Shown: positions 42,773 through 51,569 of the stretch, piece after piece | How positions within the stretch are numbered: position 1 is the stretch's first letter | Layout of the letters: each line of letters opens with the position of its first letter | From: Planctomycetota bacterium | GTDB lineage: Bacteria; Planctomycetota; UBA1135; UBA2386 | Assembly: GCA_020638695.1 (NCBI GenBank) | Contig: JACKIB010000001.1 | Location: 124,001 to 188,000 of the forward strand | DNA: 64,000 nt | Direction: 5' to 3' | Made by a program: the position numbers and the translations under genes | The notes under the pieces: model-generated | Told to the model about the DNA's origin: nothing | Seen by the model: the letters and a program-made list of their open reading frames with translations, nothing else | The model's database searches: none

Positions 42773-43022
42773 GGTCGCGTCGGATCTTCGCCCGGACGGG
42801 TGGATACAGGAAGCGCCGAAGGGGCTCGAGGGCCGCCTTTCGATACAGCCAGCGGTCCAGGTCGCACTGGGGTCGACCGCCAACCCTGGCGTCTGGAGGA
42901 CCTCAGCGACGGACTCGAACTCAAGGTCGGTCGATGGGCTCGAGGTGGCCCGAGTCACCGACGTGCGGGCATTCCGACCCCGCCAGTGACTGATTCCAAG
43001 CCGAGCGGCTCCGATCGCGCCT

Positions 43023-43169
43023 TGGCAACCCATGAGATCCGCGCCCTCCAGCACCCGTCATCCCCCGAAAGCCTCGCCGAATCCACCGATTCGGCTGCGA
43101 GTTCGGGCGGCGACCCGCGCCGAAATCCACGCACCTCCTGAATCGCCCTTCCCTGGCGCAGACTCCTGG
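43023..43169 (-). mobile_element. Element A, copy 2 (lacks the right inverted repeat)
   Basis: Reverse-oriented copy starting CCAGGAGTCTGCGCC at 43169, only 3 bp past the stop codon of the beta-barrel gene. It matches copy 1 at 127 of 140 ungapped positions by hand count up to about 43025, after which similarity stops, so the right end is lost. It contains the semi-palindrome CCGAATCGGTGGATTCGG. The 400-bp gene gap 42773-43172 holds nothing else that I can identify. Confidence 0.75.
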
Positions 43170-43172
43170 CAA

Positions 43173-44225
43173 TCAGAATCGGTAACCCACCGCGAAGCGC
43201 ACGACCCAGTCCGTTCCGTACTGCGTGCCACCGACCCGTTGCCACATCGGCACGTCGACCCCAAGCTGCAGGTCCAGCGCAGGTCGCGGGCGGAACGCGA
43301 AGTCGAGCGTCCACAGCAGCCGCTCGCCGCCCGACGCCACCTGCCGCACTCCGCCGATCCGACTCGTGCTTTCCCGCTCGTAGCGCACGCCGAGATCGAC
43401 CCGAGCAAACGGACCCGGGTACGGCTCCAGCCAGAATCGGTTGCCCACCTGCAGCTCGGCCTCCAGTTCATCACCCTTGCGCCAACCGTCGCCGTCGGTA
43501 TCGAGACGCCAGCGGTAGAGGGTCGCGGCATTGAATCGCCAACGACCGGGCTCATGGGTGACCGCGAAGCCGAGTGCGGGGTCGACACTACCCGATCCGG
43601 GCTGTAGTTCCGGTTCGACGCGCGTCCCGGAGCTGACCGCATCGTCGCGCCCCACCGGCAGCGACAGGGAGTGGATGACGGCCAGATTGAGCGCCCTACC
43701 GACGGCGTCGAATCGCGCGACCCGCCACTTCACGAGCAGATCGAGGTCGCCGAGTCCGCTTCCCTCCAGTTCGACTGCGCCGGCCGCACGGTGCAGCTCG
43801 GCGGTGTTCAGGGCGAAGCCGACCTGCAAGTCGTGGCGTAGCCCGAATTGGTACGCAAGCGAGCTGCGCCATCGACTCTCGTGACCCGACGACGGGTCCG
43901 CGAGCCGCGCAGCCCCCCGCCGCAGCCGATCGCCCCGGTCCAGCTCGGTTCCCAGGGTGACCAGACTGCCGTGGTGGTAGAGGGTCTCACCATCCAGCAA
44001 GTCCAGAACAGCCTGCCCCGGCACGGCCGATGCGCAGAACAGCAGCAGAGCGCAGCCGCCCGACCATCTGCCCGGCAGCTGGGTCCTTGGTACCGAAGCG
44101 GACCCCGTCGCCGCAACGACTGGCTCGGCTTCCGCCACACCTGGAACTGAAAGAAGGGACGCATCCCGGAGACGACTCGCCCACGAACCGGCTGTCCCTG
44201 CTTTCCGTTCGCTCGGCAAGCGCAT
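43173..44225 (-). CDS. Outer-membrane beta-barrel protein
   Basis: About 350 residues from ATG 44225; GTG 44138 is an alternative closer to the signal segment (WSGGCALLLFCASAVPGQA). After it come alternating amphipathic strands (WRSSLAYQFGLRHDLQVGFA, DLDLLVKWRVARF, RWRFNAATLYRWRL, FARVDLGVRYERES) ending in the aromatic C-terminus VVRFAVGYRF, which is typical of BamA-inserted barrels. It resembles transporter-type barrels of the MetA/phenol-degradation or OMP-transport kind, but no substrate can be named. It follows the larger porin-like gene by 25 bp on the same strand. Confidence 0.75.
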   Translation of the reverse strand: MRLPSERKAGTAGSWASRLRDASLLSVPGVAEAEPVVAATGSASVPRTQLPGRWSGGCALLLFCASAVPGQAVLDLLDGETLYHHGSLVTLGTELDRGDRLRRGAARLADPSSGHESRWRSSLAYQFGLRHDLQVGFALNTAELHRAAGAVELEGSGLGDLDLLVKWRVARFDAVGRALNLAVIHSLSLPVGRDDAVSSGTRVEPELQPGSGSVDPALGFAVTHEPGRWRFNAATLYRWRLDTDGDGWRKGDELEAELQVGNRFWLEPYPGPFARVDLGVRYERESTSRIGGVRQVASGGERLLWTLDFAFRPRPALDLQLGVDVPMWQRVGGTQYGTDWVVRFAVGYRF

Positions 44226-44250
44226 CGAGTCCCACGGCCGCGTCGCGTCG

Positions 44251-45612
44251 TCAGAACGTCCAGGCAGCCTGCAGGTACGCATAGGCCGTGTCCCCACGCT
44301 GACCACCCGGGGCCTGCCGTTGGAAGTCCCCGTTGAACAGGATCACGCCACCGAGCTCGACGGTCAGGCTCCTGTCGATCACGTCCCAGCGCAGGCTGCT
44401 CTCCAGCTGCTGCCCGACATAGACGTCCGAATTGCCGGACGCGTCGCGGAGCCCGGATGTCGTCCAGGCGTCCTGGTCGCTCGCCAACCACAGGGCGCGC
44501 CAGGCGAGGATCGCGCGCAGCTCCTTGACGGGCCGCACCGAGACGCGAGCTTCCGGGGACAGGATGTTGCTGCGGGCGATCGCCCCGTAGATGCCGGTCG
44601 GGCCGTACTCGAAGCGGCGCGCGCCGAACAGCGTGTCGAAGCGGTTGTTGTCCCCGTCGGTCGGGTTCTGGTCACCACTTGCGTAGTCGAACGCGAGCTG
44701 GACGCGCGGCGTCCACGCCACGTTGTAGGTGTAGCCGACGGAAGCGTGGGCGAACCACGCAATGTGGTCCAGGTCGGCACCAGTCGCCGAGGTCCGCGAC
44801 TCACCGAACTGCAACGCGGCTTCGAGTTCGTAGTCGATCATGCCGCGCTTGCTCTTGCGCAGCAGACGGGCCCCCGGGGTGTACAGCTGACGATGACGAC
44901 CGGTATCCTCGAGCAGCACCAAGAAGTAGGCATTGACCGCGTGGCCGTCGATCTCCTGCTCGTAGCTGGCGCCCCCGAACTGCACGTCGACGGACTGCCG
45001 GTCGAACACGAGTTCGTTGTCGACCAGTGACGGCAAGTCGGTCGGCCGACGCATCACCGGCATGGTCCAGAAGCCGCGCACCGACGAGTGCTCGCTCTCC
45101 CACTCCCAGTCGACGCCGGTGAACGCATTGATGGTGTTGCGGAACCGGTTCCGGGCCACCAGGCGGCGGCTGCCGACGTCGATCGTCTCACGGCCGAGCC
45201 GCAGCCGCTGGGAGCCGCTACCGAGCTTCCCGTCGATCTCGCCGTACGCCTGCAACACGTCGAGCGGATTCACCACCGTGGTGTCGATCATCGAGCCGTT
45301 GCCCCCGCCGTAGTGGCGGCTGTCCTGGATCTCCGCGGTGAGGCCCAGCGTGTCGAACTTGGCGTCGGCGCGCAACAGGGTGCGCTGGACCATCAGGTGG
45401 TCGGCGTAATCGAGCCGCGACGCGGTGCGGTACTGTCCGGTCAGACCCTCGTAGCGCAACCGGAGCGAGCCGGACACCTTCAGCCAATCGGGCGTGCCGA
45501 GCGCTTCTCGGAGTCGCCAGGGTCGCTGCGGTGGGTCCTGCGCCAGCAGACCGGAGACTAGCGTCAGCGAGAAGGCGGAGACCAGTGCGAGTCGGGGTGG
45601 TCGAATGAACAT
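44251..45612 (-). CDS. Alginate-export-like outer-membrane porin
   Basis: A 453-residue protein from ATG 45612; a TTG at 45624 is an alternative. The signal peptide is residues 1-25 (SGLLAQDPP). The rest is a barrel with motifs of the alginate-export porin family: VSGSLRLRYEGLTGQYRTA near the N-terminus, LTAEIQDSRHYGGG, QRLRLGRETIDVGSRRLVAR (the conserved region around R.GR...D.GS.R) and FDTLFGARRFEYGPTGIYGA. It ends in AYAYLQAAWTF. It probably forms a passive channel for acidic or sugar-like compounds. The smaller barrel gene downstream may be a partner. Confidence 0.85.
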   Translation of the reverse strand: MFIRPPRLALVSAFSLTLVSGLLAQDPPQRPWRLREALGTPDWLKVSGSLRLRYEGLTGQYRTASRLDYADHLMVQRTLLRADAKFDTLGLTAEIQDSRHYGGGNGSMIDTTVVNPLDVLQAYGEIDGKLGSGSQRLRLGRETIDVGSRRLVARNRFRNTINAFTGVDWEWESEHSSVRGFWTMPVMRRPTDLPSLVDNELVFDRQSVDVQFGGASYEQEIDGHAVNAYFLVLLEDTGRHRQLYTPGARLLRKSKRGMIDYELEAALQFGESRTSATGADLDHIAWFAHASVGYTYNVAWTPRVQLAFDYASGDQNPTDGDNNRFDTLFGARRFEYGPTGIYGAIARSNILSPEARVSVRPVKELRAILAWRALWLASDQDAWTTSGLRDASGNSDVYVGQQLESSLRWDVIDRSLTVELGGVILFNGDFQRQAPGGQRGDTAYAYLQAAWTF

Positions 45613-45806
45613 CGTTTGGCTCAAGGTCGCGTGAAGTGCAGAGTGCGGGACATCACACCCGGACAGTATCCGTACCTGCGGACGAATCCGCCCCAGGATG
45701 TGCAGGACAGGTCACTTCTGACGAAATGACCATTCCGCACGCGGGGCGGCAGTCGTTCCGCACGCACCACGGAGTCGCGACGCCGATGCATCGCGCAAGG
45801 CTCCGG

Positions 45807-45840
45807 CGAGCCGCGCCGCCCTCGTCGGGGGCGCGGCTCG
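45807..45840 (-). terminator. GC hairpin after the DUF1501 gene
   Basis: CGAGCCGCGCC (45807-45817) and GGCGCGGCTCG (45830-45840) form an 11-bp perfect stem with a 12-base loop, 8 bp beyond the stop at 45849. There is no T-tract. Confidence 0.6.
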
Positions 45841-45848
45841 AGCCGGGG

Positions 45849-47126
45849 CTACAGCATGCCGAGAGTCGGGTAGGTCGCCCCCAGCACGTCGAGCTGTCTG
45901 GCGCCGAACCACTTCTCGACGATGGTCGCGTAGATGTGCCGGAAGTCGGTCGAGAGGCTGTTGAACGGCACGTAGTAGCTGGTGTACGGCGTCGTCGCCT
46001 GACTGAGATCCGGCGGGGTGCCGTAGAGACCACCGGTGATCGGCTCACCGGCGAGGAACGAGATGCCGCCGTGGCCGTGGTCGGTGCCGAGCGAGCCGTT
46101 CTCGCCGAGGCGCCGGCTGAACTCCGACCACACCAGGACGATGACCTTCTTCTCGTAGCCGTACGCCTTGATGTCGTCGAGGAACGCCTTGATCGGCCCG
46201 GTGATGTCCGCCAAGCGGTTGGCAAACGTCCCGGTTTCGGTTGCGGTCGCGACCACCTCGTTGGCGTGCGTGTCGAAGCCCCCACCGCTGGTGTAGTAGA
46301 CCTGCGTCTTCAGCCCGTGCGTGATGTAGCGGGCTATCAGCTGCAGGTAGGTCGACAGCGTTGCGGTCGGATACGTCACCATCGGCGTGTAGGCACTGCC
46401 GACACTCTGCAGCAGGGCACTGTCGGCCACCGCGTCGGCGGTGCTGGCCGATACGTACAGCAGCGACGGGTCACCACCGAGCCGCGGCGCACTGGCGTTG
46501 GCTGCCAGTGTCTCGAGCTGCACGGCGTTGTCGTTGCGCGCGTAGGTGCTGGTGTCCATCTGGAACTGGAAGTCCGTGACCCGAGTGAACACCGGCAGTC
46601 GCGATCCGAGGAACACCTCGTTCAAACGGCTTTCGACGTTGATCGCCGGAATCTGGAAGGTGCCGGTGTAGCCCTTCTTCAGGTAACTCGACAGCCAGCC
46701 CTGCTGCACCTGCGTCGCGGTCGCGTCTGCCGAGTACCACTTCTTCTCCGAAGTGAAGTGCGAGAGGTTCGGCGACGGGTAGCCGACGTTCTGGACCACT
46801 GCCAGATCGCCGCGGTCGAACAAGTCCTTGAACGGCTGCGCCGCGGGGTGCCAGTAGTGCGGCACGCTGGTAGCAACCGGCAGCACCTTGGTCTTGTCGA
46901 GCTTGATGTTCGGCCGCGCCGCGATGTAGACCGGATGGTCGACCTCGCACAGCAGCTGGTGCTGATCCCAGCCGCCGCGCACTTGCACGACCACCAGGAT
47001 GTTGTCCTCCGGGGCACCACCGGCTTGGGCCAAGGCCTCGAGCCAAGCGGGCTGCTGACCGAGGAAGGGAACAGCTGCTCCGGCAGAGGCGCCCGCAGCC
47101 AGGAAGGTTCTTCTGGTCGTCTTCAT
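45849..47126 (-). CDS. DUF1501 protein with Tat-like signal
   Basis: A 425-residue protein. The N-terminus MKTTRRTFLAAGASAGAAVP is a twin-arginine-type signal. DUF1501 hallmarks are VVVQVRGGWDQHQLLCEVDH, PSPNLSHFTSEKKW, YTSGGGFDTHANEVV and VIVLVWSEFSRRLGENGSLG followed by TDHGHGG, a sulfatase/alkaline-phosphatase-like metal site. In planctomycetes DUF1501 genes sit beside DUF1800 genes, as here (9 bp). The biochemical role is not established. The terminator hairpin follows. Confidence 0.95.
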   Translation of the reverse strand: MKTTRRTFLAAGASAGAAVPFLGQQPAWLEALAQAGGAPEDNILVVVQVRGGWDQHQLLCEVDHPVYIAARPNIKLDKTKVLPVATSVPHYWHPAAQPFKDLFDRGDLAVVQNVGYPSPNLSHFTSEKKWYSADATATQVQQGWLSSYLKKGYTGTFQIPAINVESRLNEVFLGSRLPVFTRVTDFQFQMDTSTYARNDNAVQLETLAANASAPRLGGDPSLLYVSASTADAVADSALLQSVGSAYTPMVTYPTATLSTYLQLIARYITHGLKTQVYYTSGGGFDTHANEVVATATETGTFANRLADITGPIKAFLDDIKAYGYEKKVIVLVWSEFSRRLGENGSLGTDHGHGGISFLAGEPITGGLYGTPPDLSQATTPYTSYYVPFNSLSTDFRHIYATIVEKWFGARQLDVLGATYPTLGML

Positions 47127-47135
47127 CGGATCGCC

Positions 47136-48752
47136 TCAGTTGATGTTGAATTCGGGGAGGATCATGATCAGCGCCACCAGGCCACGGATCTTGGCCGGGC
47201 GGTACTGGGAGTTGGTCGGCAGGCTGTCGTACGGGACGTACTGCTTGGTCGGCGTCCCGTCGATGTAGTCCATGTAGTCGTACAGGTTCTGCCGCACCGT
47301 GCTGGTGATCGCATCGTCGACCAGGATGCTCACGAAGTGGTCGACGATCGCCTTGGAGGTGTAGAGGCTCTTGCGCTGCACTTCTACCAGAGGATCCCAG
47401 CTGGTCCGGAAGTCCGCAGTGGTGCTCACCTGGGTCAGGTCGTCGACGAAGTTGTAGCGGTTGATCAGCGCCTGCGAGTCGATCCACGCGGTGCCGTCCG
47501 ACAGCCCCGACGGGTTCGAGTAGCGGAACAGCGGCAGCCCCATCAGCTCCACCCGCGTGCCGAGCAGCGAGTAGCGGCCGATGGTCGGTGCGCCGAGTGC
47601 GCGGATGGCGCCGACGGTGTACTCCATCGGGTTCTTCACCAACTTGCGCATCGCACGGCTGGAGTTGAAGTAGTTGCACCGCAGGATGACGCTCATCAGC
47701 CCACGGATGTCGTAGCCACTCTCCTTCCAGCGCTTGGCGAGCTCGACCACGATGTCATCCCAGAGCTTCTGCTCGACAGCGTTGGTCTCCGGGCGTTCGG
47801 CGACGAAGTAGCTCCAGATCTTGCGGACCACGTACTCCGACGTCGCCTTCTGCGACAGGAGCACATCGATCGCCTGGTAACCCTCCTGCTCCTGGTTGGT
47901 AGGGTTGTAGATGGTCTGACCGAGCAGCGTCTTGCTGCCGGCGCCCGCCCGCGCGTAGGTGGTGTTGTAGAAGTACTTGTTGTAGTTGATCAGCGACCAG
48001 CCGGCGAAGCACGCCGAGGTGGCCTTGACGTCCGATTCGGTGTAGCCGCTGCCCTCTCCCTGCGTGTAGAGCTCGTTCAGCTCGCGGCCCCAGTTCTCGT
48101 TGATCCGGCCGCTGGCACCGTTGATCCGGTTGTCGAGCCAGAACAGCATCGCCGGGTCACGCGCCACCTCGACCAAAACGTCGCGGAACTTCCCGAGGCC
48201 GTGCCGCCGGAAGATGTTGACGTGTGGCACCGACATCGGAGTGTAGGTGTTGTTGTTGATGCCCACCGAGAAGTGGTCGTGCCAGAACAGCGCCATCTTC
48301 TCCTTGAGCGGGAAGTGGGTGGTGACCGCCTCGAAGACCCACTGGGCGCGCTGGTAGGCGACGTTCTGCGAGACGTTGATCACCTCGCCGGACGGCAGCA
48401 TCTGCGAGCCGTACTCCTGCAGCCCCCAGTTCGACGGGATGGTCAGCAGGTCCACGGTGCGATGCACACCGACCTTGAGGATCGCGTCGATCTCGGTCGG
48501 CATCGCGCCGAAGCCCGCCCGGCGCAGCAAGTGCGCCGCCTTCTTGGCATCGAACGGATCGACGGTGGTCGGGATCCACGGGGAGAGCTCGAAATCGACC
48601 GTTCCTTGCCGGCTGGTCGACGGGGAGCCGCCGCCGGTCTTGGCGGTGCCCACCTGGGTCGCCGACCCGGTGCCACCACCGTGGTGGTGCTTGGACGAAA
48701 GGTTCCGTCGTCTCAGCCGATTGGCGAGGCGACCGTGCGCCGTCATTCTCAT
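47136..48752 (-). CDS. DUF1800 protein
   Basis: A 538-residue protein with the DUF1800 core: AAHLLRRAGFGAMPTEIDA, VAYQRAQWVFEAVTTHFPLK, EKMALFWHDHFSVGINN, NENWGRELNELYTQGEGSGY, and the C-terminal LVKNPMEYTVGAIRAL and FRYSNPSGLSDG. The N-terminus is basic with a His/Gly-rich stretch (RRRNLSSKHHHGGGTGSA) and no clear signal peptide. It is the upstream partner of DUF1501 in a two-gene operon. The function is unknown; secretion of the pair has been proposed for planctomycetes. Confidence 0.93.
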   Translation of the reverse strand: MRMTAHGRLANRLRRRNLSSKHHHGGGTGSATQVGTAKTGGGSPSTSRQGTVDFELSPWIPTTVDPFDAKKAAHLLRRAGFGAMPTEIDAILKVGVHRTVDLLTIPSNWGLQEYGSQMLPSGEVINVSQNVAYQRAQWVFEAVTTHFPLKEKMALFWHDHFSVGINNNTYTPMSVPHVNIFRRHGLGKFRDVLVEVARDPAMLFWLDNRINGASGRINENWGRELNELYTQGEGSGYTESDVKATSACFAGWSLINYNKYFYNTTYARAGAGSKTLLGQTIYNPTNQEQEGYQAIDVLLSQKATSEYVVRKIWSYFVAERPETNAVEQKLWDDIVVELAKRWKESGYDIRGLMSVILRCNYFNSSRAMRKLVKNPMEYTVGAIRALGAPTIGRYSLLGTRVELMGLPLFRYSNPSGLSDGTAWIDSQALINRYNFVDDLTQVSTTADFRTSWDPLVEVQRKSLYTSKAIVDHFVSILVDDAITSTVRQNLYDYMDYIDGTPTKQYVPYDSLPTNSQYRPAKIRGLVALIMILPEFNIN

Positions 48753-49177
48753 GGAGTGTCCTTGGGCCGCGAGGCCACGTGGAGGGACTGTGGGCTTCCG
48801 CAGAGGGAGGGGATTCGAGAAAAGGCAGGTGCCACCGGCGTCCAGGCCGTCGGCACGGCGATTCTAGATCGGCCCGGCGGGGCTGACGAGGGCCACTCCG
48901 CGCGAAAACAGCCATCCGCTCGTAACGAAATCTCCCCGTCCCGCGAGGGTGTCGGGAACCGAACATGGAGCCCCGCTGCCACGGTCGGCTGGTACCCGCG
49001 AGGAGGGCCGGTAGGTCCACCCGGAGGATGGGCCAACTCCGTCGAGGAGGCTTCCGCGACGAACCCCGACGACTTCCCGCGGCCGCGCCGGGGTCAGACC
49101 GCGCCAGTGTCGAGACTCTTGGCGAACTCCTCCGATTCCGGGTTCGCGGCGAGCCGCGCCGCCTGAGGTCCGCACTC
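48753..49177. other. 425-bp gene-free stretch upstream of the DUF1800 operon
   Basis: Probably carries the DUF1800/DUF1501 promoter. Open frames here continue antisense frames from the operon and have no domain or signal. Element B starts at its far end. No recognisable RNA or hairpin of note. Confidence 0.4.
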
Positions 49178-49360
49178 GTCGCGGCCAAGGCCCCACCCAA
49201 GGCCTTGGGTGAGCGCGGCGCTGCGCGCCGCCATGAGGCCTGGGCCGCTCGCTTGCTGGAGCCTCCGGGGCCGCTGCATGCCAGCGAAACAGCTGCCACA
49301 TGCCATGGGAGGCACAGACTGATCTTCGCGTACCGGCACGATCCGCGGCCCCTGCAGCTC
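49178..49360 (+). mobile_element. Element B, copy 2
   Basis: A 183-bp element that matches 9760-9942 at 164 positions without gaps. It carries a perfect 18-bp palindrome (CACCCAAGGCCTTGGGTG, 49194-49211) and an adjacent GCGGCGC-TGC-GCGCCGC hairpin; both are conserved in copy 1. Its right end reaches the first two bases of the stop codon of the thioredoxin gene (49359-49361). The frame that is translated in copy 1 is open here too. Confidence 0.75.
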
Positions 49361-50132
49361 AGTAGAGCGCGGTCGCGAGTTGACGACGGTACTCCTCGAC
49401 CTCCTCGGCATCCCCGAGCAAGCCCTGGCACAACCGCATGGCCCGGCGCGCCAGTCCGTCGGCATAGGACCGATCGATGCGCGCCGACGCCACGATGGCC
49501 TGCATCGCTTCGGCAAATCGACCCGCCAGGAACGCGTCGCGGGCAGCGGTCAGTTGCGCGCCGGCCGGGTGCGAAGCGTCGAGCTCTGCGTCCAGCAGAT
49601 CCAGCCCGATCGCCAGGTTGTCCCGATCGACCGCGCGCTCGCTGTCCTCGGGTATCGACTCCAGCAGACCGCGCGCCCGCTCGGTCTCCCCGGCACGCAC
49701 CGCATCTCGCGCCTCGCGTATCGCCGCGACGTCGGACGGCTCGAGCGCCGGCTCAGCGGGTGCAGCGGCCTTCGGTTGGATCCCGAACCGAGTCAGCAAC
49801 GCGCGCATCTCGGCTTCAGGCAGCGCCCCGGCGAACGCGTCCACCGGCCGGCCAGCCTGCACGAGCACCACGAACGGGATGCTCTGCACGCCGAACGCGT
49901 GGCTCAGCTCCAGCTCGACCTCGGTGTCGACCTTGCCGAGCAAGAACGCACCGCCGTACTCCGCGGCGAGCCGCTCGAGTACCGGAGCGAACGCCTTGCA
50001 CGGCCCGCACCAATCCGCCCAGAAATCGAGCAGCACCGGCGTGGTGCGCGACCGCTGCAGCACCTCGGCTTGGAAGCCGGCGGCGGTGACGGTGAACACG
50101 AACGACGGGGTCGGATCTGCGGTGGCGGCCAT
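49359..50132 (-). CDS. CnoX/YbbN-like thioredoxin with TPR tail
   Basis: A 257-residue protein from ATG 50132; the frame is open to 50480 but the extension is unsupported. The N-terminal thioredoxin domain (about residues 12-115) has VLLDFWADWCGPCKAFAPVL with the active CxxC as CGPC, VDTEVELELSHAFGVQSIPF with the cis-Pro, and a closing helix. The C-terminal about 120 residues form TPR-like helices (DAVRAGETERARGLLESIPE, AFLAGRFAEAMQAIVASARI). This architecture is that of CnoX, a holdase that protects proteins from oxidation and hands them to GroEL. Cytoplasmic. Element B abuts its 3' end. Confidence 0.92.
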   Translation of the reverse strand: MAATADPTPSFVFTVTAAGFQAEVLQRSRTTPVLLDFWADWCGPCKAFAPVLERLAAEYGGAFLLGKVDTEVELELSHAFGVQSIPFVVLVQAGRPVDAFAGALPEAEMRALLTRFGIQPKAAAPAEPALEPSDVAAIREARDAVRAGETERARGLLESIPEDSERAVDRDNLAIGLDLLDAELDASHPAGAQLTAARDAFLAGRFAEAMQAIVASARIDRSYADGLARRAMRLCQGLLGDAEEVEEYRRQLATALY

Positions 50133-50653
50133 GGCGGTTTGCGGAACGACAGGATGGCGGCCACCCCGAGGGGCCGCAAGAGCGGTGCCTGTCGTTTCGG
50201 TAGCGCAACACGGAGGCGGTTGGCCGACGGATCGAGCCGCCGGACGGAGGTGGCACGCCAGTTGAGAACGTTCACGCGGCCAGGCCAACGCTTCTCCTGG
50301 GATGGAAGCGAACCGAGCGAGGCGACCGGGATGCTCGGCGGCCTGGCCTGTTTTCCTCGAGCAGCCGCGAGGGGATGCCTGGCTCGCACCGAGGCGCCGG
50401 TCGGCGGGCTCGTGCGAAGTCGCGGCTGCCTTCGCCGAGCGTCGTTCCTCGCCGGGGATGCACCCGTCTTCCGGGGTCAACCTCGAGGGGGCTGGCCAGG
50501 AGGCTGCGCCATCGCAGGTTCCTCCCGGAGGCCCGCATCGGGGAGCAGTAGGACGCTGGACGAAGCCAGCGCAACATCGAGTCCGGACCGGGGGTGTGAA
50601 CCACCAACCTCAGGCATGCGCCGCTGCCCTCAGCGGCGCTCGCGGTGTTGGGG
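50133..50653. other. 521-bp gene-free stretch with terminator hairpin
   Basis: Lies upstream of the thioredoxin gene and downstream of the TPR-like gene. A clean hairpin is present at 50618-50639. A string near 50408-50428 resembles one near 35848-35868. No gene with domain or signal support. Confidence 0.45.
50618..50639 (-). terminator. GC hairpin after the TPR-like gene
   Basis: GCGCCGCTG (50618-50626) and CAGCGGCGC (50631-50639) form a 9-bp perfect stem with a 4-base loop, 14 bp past the stop at 50654. No T-tract follows. Confidence 0.6.
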
Positions 50654-51565
50654 CTAGCCGCCTCGGGCTTCGGCGCTCTGCAGCAGCTTGCGGTAGAGCC
50701 CGACGTCGCGATGTCGCGGGCTCTGCTTGACCAACCACTCGGCCTGCTCGCGAGCCTTGTCCCACTGCTTGAGTCCGAGGCACGCGATGCAGACCAGCAT
50801 CCGCGCGGTGCGGCTCGACGGCAGCTCGCGGAGTACGTCCTCGGCGCGCTTCAGGCCGATTCCTCGCCGCTCCGGGTCGTTGATCTCCAACCACGCATTC
50901 GCCAACGCCAGCTCTGCCGGCACCGGGGACGCCTCCTCGAGCAGCGCCTGCAGCTCCTTCTTGCGGTCGCTCGGCACTTCGCGCGGATAGGCCGGAAGGC
51001 AGGCGACGATCCGCGCTTGCACCGTGGCTCCGTGGCTCTCGAGTCGCTTGGCCAGGGTAGCCGCACGCGCCAAGCTGTCGGCATTGTCGACCCGGATCGC
51101 CAGCTGCCAGGCGAGGAACAGCGCCGGCACGTCGCCGGTCGCGTTGTAGTACAGCTCGGCCCACTCCGAGCCCCGTTCGCCGTGCACGTCCAACCCGGTC
51201 TCGGCGTGCCGTCGGGCGTGGATCCGCGCCCCGAGCCACATGTCCGCCGCGGTGGCGCGGACATCCAGCAGGCTACCTGCCGTGTCCTCCGCACCGATCG
51301 CATCGCCCAGTGCCAGTTGCAGTCGGGCGCGGGAACGGATCAGCGGGTCGAAGTCGCGATGTTGCGGGTGGGCCTCGATCGCCGTGAGGACCCGCCGGCA
51401 CGCCCCGGGATCGGGGGTGGCGACGGCGCAGGCCGCCTCGGCTTGCCGGACCAGCTCCTGGCCCGCCGCGTCCAGCACCGGAGTGCGGCCCTGTGTGAAG
51501 TAGTAGACGGCACCCGCCGCGGCGACCACGACCACCGGGGCGGCGATCCACAGACTTCGACCCAT
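50654..51565 (-). CDS. Membrane-anchored TPR-like protein of unknown function
   Basis: A 303-residue protein with an N-terminal membrane helix (residues 4-23, SLWIAAPVVVVAAAGAVYYF) and otherwise helical sequence with TPR-like spacing (RARLQLALGDAIGAEDTAGS, AELALANAWLEINDPERRGI, CIACLGLKQWDKAREQAEWL). It starts 4 bp after the GAF-SpoIIE phosphatase gene, so the two are co-transcribed. It may sense or scaffold for that regulator, but that is only inferred from position. Confidence 0.75.
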   Translation of the reverse strand: MGRSLWIAAPVVVVAAAGAVYYFTQGRTPVLDAAGQELVRQAEAACAVATPDPGACRRVLTAIEAHPQHRDFDPLIRSRARLQLALGDAIGAEDTAGSLLDVRATAADMWLGARIHARRHAETGLDVHGERGSEWAELYYNATGDVPALFLAWQLAIRVDNADSLARAATLAKRLESHGATVQARIVACLPAYPREVPSDRKKELQALLEEASPVPAELALANAWLEINDPERRGIGLKRAEDVLRELPSSRTARMLVCIACLGLKQWDKAREQAEWLVKQSPRHRDVGLYRKLLQSAEARGG

Positions 51566-51569
51566 GCGA

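Noticed and set aside
45636..49166. A 1176-codon open frame on the plus strand
   Set aside because: Antisense to the DUF1501 and DUF1800 genes, with the same shadow composition and no start signal or domain.
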